DNA of 64,000 nt from Enoplolaimus lenunculus. Its lineage: Eukaryota; Nematoda; Enoplea; Enoplida; Thoracostomopsidae. Below the pieces are notes generated by a model that was not told the DNA's origin, searched no databases, and saw only the letters and a program-made list of their open reading frames with translations. The position numbers were made by a program, and so were the translations under genes. How positions within the stretch are numbered: position 1 is the first letter of the stretch; each line of letters starts with the position of its first letter. Below are positions 10,067-22,000 of this stretch, piece after piece. The DNA is taken from positions 1 to 64,000 of the forward strand of contig JASANG010000987.1 of the NCBI GenBank assembly GCA_030248215.1. Reading direction: 5' to 3'.

Positions 10067-13000
10067 GTAAGTAAATTTGAGTTTCTGTTCAACGAAACTG
10101 ATTGGTTTACAAATTGGCAAATGATCAACCGAGTAGGCACCCGTTCGTAAATCCACATCGCAACGAGCAAACCGAGTATATGGGTTATGCGAGCCAGAAA
10201 AAAATAAAACCTGGAAAAGTGCATTTTTCAAGTTTTTTCGGCATTTTTTCAAAAAGCCATATCGTTCCCTAACGTCATTGTCTGACCGGTTGTGAACCAA
10301 ATCTGGACCAAAACTCAAGTCCTTAGAATTCGCGAACCTTGGAGATTTAAACGGGTGTACAGACATATTACTGTTTGGTCGGCCAATTTTACTTTAAGGG
10401 GTGTAACAGTAGATTAAGCGTATTCATAAGCTTAAGCCTATGCCTAAGTAAAAATGTAATCTAGAATCTATACCCACTCTTTTGTAGATCCACCAGAAAC
10501 CTGGACGCCCCTTAAAGTAACATGGGCCGTTTGGTCTACGGGCCTAATAAGAAACCAGTTTCCATGATGCAATATTTTTTGCGAAACTGCTCGGGGGAGT
10601 AACGGGTTCGAAAGCCAAAAATCGTTACCGGAAAAATTTAGTTAGCGGTATTTGTATGCGTTTCTCTTCGAAACCAAAACAGCATACCGCTGTCGAGTGG
10701 ACCCTAAACAATAAAATACAAAACAAACCATCCTTGGGCGTAGGTACGGAATATGAGCACCCTAGAAATTTAATAAAAAATAGTTAATTTTATAGATTTC
10801 GACGCGCTGAGTTCAACGGTGCAATATTTAGCGCTACAGGGTCCGCGGTTCAATAGTTATGGCCCTTTAAATTTTAACTTTTTACTATACATAACATGTA
10901 CAAACAACAATTTTAATTTGTGTAAGGAATAAACCTTGTTAAGCTTATATTTTACGAACATCTGAATGATCGATATTTCTTGTTCCAATCTGTGCGTGTT
11001 TGCACTATAATTTTGAAGGCCATAACTTTTGAACCGTTGGTCATGCAGCCATAAAAATGATACCATTGTAACTCAGCTCGTCGAAATCTATAGGACGGAC
11101 CACTTTTTATCAAAATCCTAAGGGGTCCAGATTCTCTACCTTCGCCACATCCTTGATTGTAAGAAAAACTGGTGTGCGTTCCTTCATTTTAATATGCTGG
11201 CGTTGTAAATACTGCAACCACATTTCAATCAACGCAGTCGAAGTTTTGCATCGACAGTAAACGTAGACTATTAAGAATATGGGCCAAGGTCAAGAACAGG
11301 GATGGAACAATATTATAAGCATATTCCGGCCCATGTAATGATCAGGAGCGCAACGTTTTTCTGTGGGACCAGAACACAGTAAGTTTAAGCTTTAAACTAA
11401 TTTTTTTGCTCGGCTTAGGCGTAGGCTTAGGAAAATGCTTATAATATTGTTTTGCCCCTGTTCTTTACATTGGCCCATATTCTTAAGCCTAAGCCTCAAA
11501 AAATTAGTCTAAAGCTCTTAAGCTTAGTCTATTCTACAAGGCAAAAAATAGTGAGTCAAATTGATTCTCTCCGAAATAGGCTCCACGGGACTACACAATT
11601 TAGTGAAAGTTGACTTTACCAGAGTCAAATTCGACTCACTGAGTCGCACGTTTAGACTATGGCGGAGTCAAATTTGACTCAGTTTGTGTAGTCAGGAAAA
11701 GCCTATTTCGAAGGGAGTCAATTTGACTCACCATTGTTTGCAGTGTACGATCCTCATAATAATTCTTGAGATCCATGTGAAAGTATTGTTCATTGTTCAA
11801 AAGAAAATACATTTTAAAATGTCACTAATCACTACACTCAGACCCTGAGTAAAACACAGGAGTGTTTTTGTCATAATCAGTGTCACTTGAAATTTGTGTT
11901 CCGTTCATATTCGCTTGTGATTGGACGAACGATCGCTGGCGTTGACCAGTGAAACTCATTGTACTCATTCGTCTTTTGGTATCTTCAAGAATGGTTCTTC
12001 GACGGCGTTCGTTGATTGGATACTTCCATACCATTAATAAACTGAGCTAAAAAGAAGAAATATTTTCAGTTGCCTAAACCTAAGCCTAAACCTTCATCTT
12101 GAATGTGGGTAAAAGTATACAAAAGCCACATTTTTAAGCGTTATTCACACGTGAAAGTTTTCACTGCCAGAACTAACCGTTGCAGATTTTGTTGAAAGAG
12201 TTTTCGTGCAAAACTTACTCGGCTCAGCTGAAATAAGCAAAATATTTTGTCAACGTTTTCTCCGAAAACTCTTTCGCAAAATCAGCAGTTGGATGTTCTC
12301 TCTCCAGAAACTTGGACGTCTGAATAGGGATTAAGTGAAATAAATCTCAGTGGAATTCGTACGATACGGTCCGCAGCCGATTGCAACTGCAGCATAATTT
12401 TGGTTAAAGATTGTATATGGCAGGGGATTAACTTTACGCACACATCCACAGAGTTAGCAACTACCGTACAAATGTTAGCTTGAGCTTATTCGTTGAATAT
12501 TGCGGAAACTAAGAAGGAATTTTTGCAAAATGTTTCAAGCCGAATTTTCGCAACGATTTTTTATTTGAGACACAAACTTTTTTATTATCAAATAATGACT
12601 TTCTAACGAAAATTTGGTCATACAAAATTAATGCCGGAGTTTTAACAAATTTATACCGCAGGGTGATTATTAGACGATCAAGAAACAAAGTATATTTTCA
12701 ACTTTTGTAAACATTAACGTTGTCGGTATTTAATGTTTTTTCAGGATTTATTCAAAACTAAAATACAAAGTATCCGTAATGTTTTAAAATTATTACAGTT
12801 TAAGAAATCGTGTCAAAAATAAAACGCCGTGATTGGGACGCTGCTTGCGTTTCAAGTGTCGTTGAAACCCGCTGGGTGGAGAAAGTCTAAAATGAATCTT
12901 TGGTAAAAAAATTTGCTATAAAATGAACATTTTTAAAAAAACGCCATTTTAAGTATTAATATAATTGCTTTTTTTCTTCAAAAATAATTGTTTTTTTGTT

Positions 13001-16000
13001 CAAAACACAAAAAGTGTTTGATATTTTGGACACAATTTCGCAATATCATTTTACCATAAACGTTATCACCGGACCGACTGAAATAATAATCCTCAACGCT
13101 AACGGAACCGAAACAGGTTGATCCACGCACGCGTGTTGAGTATATCCAACTAATGCTAAGATCCATAGACAGACGGATATTGCGATTCCGATCCCAAGTT
13201 TATCAATGAAATTGACCAACGCATAGAAGAACGGTTCGTGTCCGAAACCGTGTTCTAAGCTGTACGCTGAAATACAGAAATTAATGAAGGAATTTATTCA
13301 TTACATTTGAACAATTTTCATTTGTTCTAAGACTTAAGCCCGCATTCTCAAAAGTATATAGCATCTATTACCGGTTACTGATAGGTCCTGTAACTTTGGA
13401 ACCAGCGCATGGTGAGGTTTGAAATTCAGCACATTGTTTGCGTTTGATTTCTGCTACTTCTGTACCAATTTTGAGATCTTCAATTGCAGATGTTCGTCAG
13501 TTTGAAAACCTATCGCTAATCGATGATAGGTGCTATATGCATTTGAGAATATGGGCCCCAATTTCAAGCTAGGATTCGAATCTGAGCTTCTATCCGGTGG
13601 GAGGTGTTTAACATCAACAATCAGGTATAAAAGTTTGACAGTCAAGCGCACATTGCTCTCTGTGTACTATATTCATATATGACAGTTTGTGCTAAGTTGC
13701 TCAGAGTATACTCTATGAGACAAGGAGTTAATGCTTATTCTATCCATGTCAATTTTGTCCAGTACGCAAGATTACGGTAGTGCTATATTTCACAGACTTT
13801 CGTCATCCGGTTCCGCACGTCCAAAAATTTTGTTGACCAATTATTATCAGGTTCATTGTGGCAATTCTGGTGCGTTGCTGGTGTATGCCAGACGACGTTT
13901 ACAATAGTCAAAACGCCCAGCGCCGCTGTTGGACGTTTTGACAATTTCCCACAAATCGTAGCCAAATTAACAAAGTTTATTGGGTCAAAACCAGGTTCGG
14001 CACTACAGCTTCACAGCTTTTACTCAGCCCAAACCAGGACATTTCAGCTTTTAGGCTGTTTACTGTTTTTTTACCTGCAATAACATCAGGCAACATTGTA
14101 CGCGTTCCAATCATAGACCCACCATAAAACGCACCCAACAATACTGCGATGCATATGACAAGTGCAAGATTGTAACGCAGAAACAAATGTGCAAACATAA
14201 TTGCAGAAATTGCACAAAGTGCAATTGTTGCACATACGCGTTTGCCGACCCGCGGCAGAATTAAACGAACCCAAAACAGCATTGTAGTACCAGTGACCAC
14301 GAATACGATTATAATCATTATTGGAAATATTGTGGACGCTGTAAAATGGGTAACGGAACATTTGGTATGTGTCTACTGGCCCCTGCCACAGGCTTAAGCT
14401 CAAGTTTAGGCTTTGGGATTAGAATAACGAAAAGGTTTATATAATCCTTATCCTAAACATAAACTTTAACTTTAAATGAAGGGAAATTGTTGAAAAGTCA
14501 ATTTTTTACATTTATAAGATCAGACTTGTATTTGAGATTGGCCCACAGTAGTTTGTTTTTGTTACAAAACTGTCTGGCCCTCGGAACAGTTTTTGAAGGT
14601 TTGTGGATTTTGTGAAAATCGGTCGTATCCCGTATGGTTTTGCGTTCTGGAACATAGTGGACATTCGGCGACTGTGAACCAAAGTTTAAACATGGGAATA
14701 TTCGGTAAATTTTAAAAGCGGTGTTGAGTATTTTGTAATTTGTTAGTCGAGGGTCTCGTCCGCAGCTGGCTCAAGCCGCTGGGGAAGGGTGGTAAAACAA
14801 CTGTAGGGGGCACACGGTTGAATAAACAAGCTTACTGACGAGGTTAAAACTTTTTGAGGAGTCGAAAACTAAACTTTTCAAAGAGGGATCAGGCCTCTGT
14901 ACCCCCTCCAGAAATTGGCGCATTATAGAAACTGTCATAGAAACATTCAGGTTCTCAGATCACTGCTGATTCTTCAGAAAACACCGTTGCGTTTCAAGTT
15001 TTAATTTGGATTCTGTGCCTGGTATTCTCAAACGCACGTAGAATATACTTATAATCTACTACCGGATTGCAATAAGTCTTAAGCCCTATTCACACGTGCA
15101 AGTTTTTGCTGCCAGAACTTGCAGTTGCAACTTAAACTTGCAAGTTTTGTCCAAAATCCCGTTCGAAAAACTTGCATCTGCAAATAATTCATCAAAAATT
15201 ACAGCTTGGAATTTAGTTCACTTGTGTGAATAACCATGTAAGTTCATTGAATTTATTGCAGCGGCTTTCTCATTGACTGATGAAAAAATGCAAGTTCTAT
15301 GCAAGTTCTGTGTGCAATTTGCAGCTGCAAGTTCTCTTCTTACTTTTAAACCAATTACTGAAGCGGTTCGAAATTTATTACATATTTAACTCCTGCGTTA
15401 GCCGAGTTTTGATGAGATTTTTAGTCTGTGCCATGATTCACTTGTATGAAAACCTCTTACTAACTACTGAACAATCAAAGCTTTAGGATCTAAACGGTAT
15501 GTATTTCAAACTCGGGGTCCATGTAAAGATCAGGGCGGAACGTTTTCCTGTGGGACTAGAATAGAGTAAGCTTAAGTTTTAGACTAATTTTTTTGTTTGG
15601 CTTAGGCTTAGGTTTACGCTTAGGCTTAGGAATAAACTCATTCTTACGCTTATACTTAGGCTTAGGCTTAGGTGCAGGCTCATTCTTACGCGTACACTTA
15701 GGCTTAGGCTTAGGCTTAGGAATATATTCATAATTACTGTTCCGCCCCTATTCTTTACATTGGCCCAAACTCGTACAAGATATTTCAGAAAAATAACAGG
15801 GCAAATTAAACCGTTTGCTTAATGCCGTGCCAAGTACTCTCATATCTCTCGTATTGGGGTCCCCGCAATAAAAATGCGAAATTTTACCCAGTAAACTTTT
15901 GTCTTAATACTAAAACAGTGTCTGTCTTTTCGATCAACTAAGGATGGCGTGATACGTTTTAGTGTCTTATCGCCGTCCGTCACATGACGTCACCAAACGT

Positions 16001-19000
16001 CGCAGACACGTCACCGTGCGGTACTGTACACAAAATGCTTGCGTCCGGTGACGTATGGTGACAGACAGCGACAGGCGGCGCAGTACAACAAGTATAGTGC
16101 CACCCTTACGCTCGTGAGAATTTGATGTATTCATTGGTTTGAAAAATATTCATTCCGCAATTTTAAGAGTACTGTAGTGGCCCGAATAAGAGGTGGGGAC
16201 TGATATTTATTTGGCCTCTCCAGAGGGTACCCCCCTTGGTATTCGGTTACGGACTGCTATTTATTTTTAACCCGCCTTTCACCGTCCTTCGTTACTGATA
16301 TATTCGGTATTGCAACTATCCGTTGAATTAAACGTTGTTTGTCTTGTGTCAGTAGCTAGAGCGATAATACAAGGTTATACTTTGGAAGTTGATTTTCAAA
16401 ACTTAAGTACGCTTTAAGTTTCGAACTCAACTTTATTTGGTCCTGGAGTCATTTATGTGCTACAATTAGGGATAATTGTCATTTATAGACTAATTATTGT
16501 TTAGCAACTCGATCGCCTTACGGAGTCTTATTAGGGATACGGACTCCAATTGATCGGGACTCAAAATGGACCCCCTCTTATTATTCACCCGCTTATTCGG
16601 GTCAATACACTATCTAACAGTGACCTTGAAGGAACCTCACGCACTCGGCACGTCATTCCGTCTAAAATTCCAATTTACCGTTGAATACGTATCGAAAATA
16701 CAACGAATAATTGCTCACAATCACACCGATACCAATTGCTTGAAACAGCAAAATCAATGCAACATAGCGAAACGCGCGGAACTGAAAAATTGCACGTGCA
16801 GTTTGCAGCAGATGAGAAACGTTGTCGAAATCTGAAAAATATCTAAACTGTTCTGTATCCGGGCAGTGGCAAATCCGGAAATTTTTGTTGTCGGGGAGGC
16901 GGGACGCAATACGGATATGAGGCCTGATAACCTTCCCGTTGAAGTGAAACGAGAATCCAAACACAATTTTCGCGGCATTAAAGTAGAAATTATAACGGTA
17001 AGAACCTTGGCATTTTTTATAAAAAATGTTTAAAAGTTCGATTACCAAATGTGTTACGAAAAAAATCTCGCCAGCGGTCAAATTTGTTGTAAAATACAAA
17101 AATTGTAAAGTAGGGACCTTATCATTTTATGATAATTTTTTCACGGAGACGAAAACGTACTGTTCACATCCGATGTTTACCTGAACTCGTCCGTGTAGTT
17201 CCCTTGTTTTATTTCATTGGTCCTAATTCAAGCTTGTAGCAAGCTCATTTTGTTAGGAGCTAAAAAAATTTTTTACCAGGGACTTGCAAGGTTGTCAGAT
17301 GTGACATGCAAGGAGACTTCCAAGCCATGTGATGACCATTTATTTTGACAAAATTCGAATGGTAATAATAACGGAAACGGAAACAGATAGCGATCAAAAT
17401 AACGAAAACGGAAAACAGATATTGAACTTTTAAAAGTTTCAAAGATTTTATATTTTTTTGACAACACAATTGAGGCACGCAAATATTCAGCGGATTTTCT
17501 AAAACTAAAAAAAATAGCGAATACACCAAAATTTTGGATGATTTTGAAAGAATTTCGGATTTGATCTTTCCTATAGAACAATTGCAGCATATCTGTAATA
17601 AAAAAAACTGTGAAATATATACACGTAATTTGCAACTAATTTTAATTAGCGGAATTTCCGGTTCTTCTATATTACGGAAACCAAAACAGAATCGGACACC
17701 GATTTTTACCGGAAACGAAAATTGATATATGATTACGCACACATTATACGTTTGACTCTGGCAGAGTCGAATTTGACTCAGTTTGTGTACTATATTGACC
17801 CGAATATAAGGGGGGTAATAAGAAGGGGGTCCCCATTTTGATTACCAATCAATACGAGTCCGTATCCCTAATAAGTGTCCGTAAGCGGATAGAGTCCCTA
17901 AACCCTTATTAGAGCCCATAAATGTCAATTATCCCTAATTGTAGCGCATAAAGGACGCCAGGCCCAAATAATTTGAGTTCGAGACGTTAAAGCGTATATA
18001 CTTTAATTTTGAAACTAAATTCCTAAGTATAGCCTTGCATTATCGCCCTAAACGTTTAATTCAACGGACAGTTGCAGTTCCGAATATATATCATTAACGA
18101 AGGACGGCGGAGGGCGGGTTAAAAATAAATAACAGTCCGTAACCAAATAACAAGAGGGGTTCCCTCTGGAGAGGCCAAATAAATTTGTTACACTTTTAAT
18201 TATCGACCCTTCCTATCATCATTAATACCTGCGTGAAGTTCGTAGCGTTCTTCTAAACTGCAGCATCCGACCACTAAACAAGACAATATAAACATCCCGT
18301 CGAATATTAACGCAGCCACCATTGAGCTCTTTTCATGACTGAAACTAAACGCAGTTTGCTCTGCAGTTGAATCCAACTTTGTTTCTAAATTTGAATTTGA
18401 ACATTGAATCTGAGAGTTGAAATTAGCAACCGATAACAGCGCTCCTGAAACGAACCATCCACGTTTTGGTGATACACTGTAAAAATGGGGAGTCAAATTG
18501 ACTCTCTGGGAAATAGGCTTTTCCTGACTACACAAACTGAGTCAAAGTTGACTCCGCGAGAGTCAAATTCGACTCTGAGCGATTTAGTGAATCGAATTTG
18601 ACGCTGGTGGAGTCGAATTTTGATTCAGTTTGTGTAGTCAGGAAAAGCCTATTTCCCAGAGAGTCAATTTGACTCCCCATTTTTTGCAGTGTAGCTGTTG
18701 TACAAATATAGGAAACACTCAAAATTGTCCAACATTTCAAATTAGAAATCCATTGAATTGTGACGGTAATAATTGATGTACTTAATGCTTAAAATTTACA
18801 ATTGCGGTTGTATCTTTACCCTGACGGGCGGGGCAAAATTTTTTCAGCCAAGCCAATTTTTCTGGATGCGGGTCTTTCTTTATGAGCCGCTTTGTATAGC
18901 AAATACTTTACAAAAAACACCCTTACAGGAGTAACGCTTTGTGCTTAGTATACATTGACTTACCATAAATCGATATTCCTGCAATCGCTCCTACTTGCTC

Positions 19001-22000
19001 GACGCATAGCCGGAGTGACATAAGATGTTCTCGCTCCTGTTGATTACTGCTTGCTGATAAGACTAATGACGCAACAGGGACATTGTAGCATGTGAACGAA
19101 AATTGAAACAGCCAATAGATAAAGATAAAATATAGAGTTTTGGAAATCGAAGACCAAGATGCAGGGGGCACATACCATAGGAGAACGTAGAATACGCAAG
19201 CAAATGGAACAGAACCGAAGATCCATGGTCGGTATTTGCCATATCGGGTATGGGTTCGTTGGAAAAGTAAGCCTGTAAGCGGTAAACATGTGAAGTAGCA
19301 GATACGTATTGTTTGTCGCAGCAGACTATTTACAGTGGTTACTTATGCATCATCCACATTAACACCTTTTCACATTGAGTTGCCTGTAGGCAACTCAGCG
19401 CAGTGTATATACGTTAAATAGTATATATCGCACCGTGTTTAACAATTGCAACACGTATACAGCGTACTAAATCACCACAAGACGTGAGACCCCCCTCGGG
19501 CTCGAGCGTCAGGCTCCTATAGCTGAGTGGTGATGGTATACGCCTCCCACTCCAGTCACTGGAGTTCGAATCCTAGCATAAAAGTAGGTCTCAGGGGAAA
19601 TAGAAAATATTCATGTGAGAAAGGGTTAACCTTAAATGTGTACCAAGGCGTACAAGAGCCAATAGACGTTAGTTACCTGCAACCAGATCACTACAAGCGT
19701 CAAGTAAACGTCCAATAAAAATCACAGCACCTGCGTATTGAGGGGGTAACAGGACGGTTTGAAGCAGGTATGGCATAAAGTAAACATTAGCAACATTATT
19801 TAGACATTGTTTAGGGAACCCTCCTACGGCGTAGGTAAACCGCCGCCAAACAGGAATAGGAGGATCGCTAAGGGTTCGTTCCAGAAGGGGTGGTCCTGTT
19901 TTTGAGTCGGATCCGTTAACCTTTGCGAGTGGAGTTAATAATGGATCACGCTCGGACATCTTGATTTGTGGAACGATACTGAGTGACGGTGATTACTATT
20001 GGTTGACAGGTGATAGAAATCAATTGACCAATCAAATTGACCAGTGTTACAGAGATATTTAATCAATTGACCAATCAAATTGACCAGTGTTACAGGGATA
20101 TTTGGAGTCAGAGCATCATTAAGTTTAATATATTTCGAGTTTTGCGGCAAATGAAAATTTTCGCAAATCTGAAATTGAAATTGCAAATTTAAAACGTTTA
20201 TTTACAAGCGGTTTTTGCTAATATTTCGCTCATAGGCAACTTCATTGTGGTGAGCCCCTTAAATTTAACTAAATTTTGCTAAACATTAGGGAATACTAAC
20301 TTAAAATTGTGAACTCCCCAGCACTTTTTGACAGTTGACCTACAAATGGGCCATGTATAGAACAGGGCCGGATCGTTTTCCGGAAAGGCTATAATAGAGT
20401 CAGTTTTAAGGTTTAGACTAATTTTTTTCTTGGTATAAGGCTATAGGATAGAGTCAGTTTTAAGGTTCCGGCCCTGTTCTATACATGGGCCTACAAATGA
20501 ATCGAACCTCGCGAACAAAAAGACAAACTAGATTTTTATTGCGAAAATTGGCTAACGTCAAATTTTGGCTCTGTGTCGCGTCCGGTGGCGGATTCGATGT
20601 CTAAAGATGACCAAATCTTCAAGAAATAAATTAAACAACCAAATATCCTGTGAGAGAATACATTCTTATTAGACGTTCAGTTCGTTAATTATTGTCAAAA
20701 AACCTTCGATCTGCGTTGACAAAATGTTTCATACCGCAAGCGGCACCTACTTATCCACTTAAACAACAAGCGTTGACCTGCGTACTCAAACCAGAAAATT
20801 ACAGTTTAAGCATTGATATCTAAGGCCAATGTAAAGAACAGGGGCGGAACAGTATTATAAGCATATTCGTTAGCCTAAGCGTAAGAATGAGCATAGTCCT
20901 AAGCGTAAGTCTATGCCTAAGCCTAAGCCAAGCAAAGCAATTAATCTAAAGCTTAAAGCTTACTCTATTGCAGTCTCACAGAAAAACGTTCCGCCCCTGA
21001 TGTTTTACATGGGCCATATCAAACGCGTTGCGTTTCAGCTGCAATTTTTATAAAACAGATAAACTGGAAGAAGCTTGAAACTTTTACAATCATAATTGTT
21101 TTAAAAGCATCGTAAAGTAAATATGTGTTCGCTAAAACAAGCTTAAAATCCTTATCTTTCGGGCGTTTTTTGAAAAACACAGATGACACTAAAATACCGA
21201 TATTTACTACTGAAAAACTAAACTTTTCAGTAAAATCTTTGAGTCAAAAATTTAAATTTTCAAATTGTAAACAATTTGTTTTTGAATATTGTGCAATTCG
21301 TTTATAGTACTCATAGCGGGCCCGCAGCCAAGGGGGGCCCAGGGGGGCTCTGCCCCCCTGGAAAAGGTCGGGCTCCCCCTAGAAAGTTTTCAACCTTGGT
21401 TGTAGCTCATTGAAAACCCTTGAATGCCCCTAATGAAAAATTTTCAGCCCCCCTCTAGCAAGGTGAGCTGGCTACCGGTCTGACTGTTTGCCGTGAATTT
21501 TTTTAAGTTGTGCTACACACCGCTCGCGTGGGTGTGCAAGCCACAATGGTGCAGCATGCAATAGTGCAATTTGATACACTATCACTGCCGCGGCTAATGT
21601 ACATATCACAGCATTCTTCAACCGGCCTATGTTAAAGCCGTCCCGGTTTCTGGTGGGTCTGTAAAAGAGTGGGTTTACATTCTAGACTACATTTATTTGC
21701 TTAGGCTTAGGCGTAGGTTTATGCTTAGGCGTAGGAATACGCTTAATCTGCTGTTACGGCAATAAAAGTAACATTGACCCTTCAACCTATGGGGTGGGCT
21801 CTACTGTTAGGTACCATCAGACCATAGGATGCCGTTCAAGGGATCCAGCTACAGTAATCCACAACTCTTTAGCCAATGACGGATGTTGGATTTTCCAGCT
21901 GGAAGAATACACTTTTTATGTTTTCATTTGAAATTTTTGTTTTAGGCGCTGCTTGGTGATAATTATGGTCATACGATATTGCCAACGACAATTGAAAAAA

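Noticed and set aside
13856-14083. Plus-strand 75-codon frame
   Set aside because: It overlaps MFSD2 exon 5 and its intron on the opposite strand and has no domain.
19517-19575. A functional tRNA-Gly gene
   Set aside because: The boxes are recognisable but it occurs as a part of a repeated MITE, and I could not draw a proper acceptor stem.
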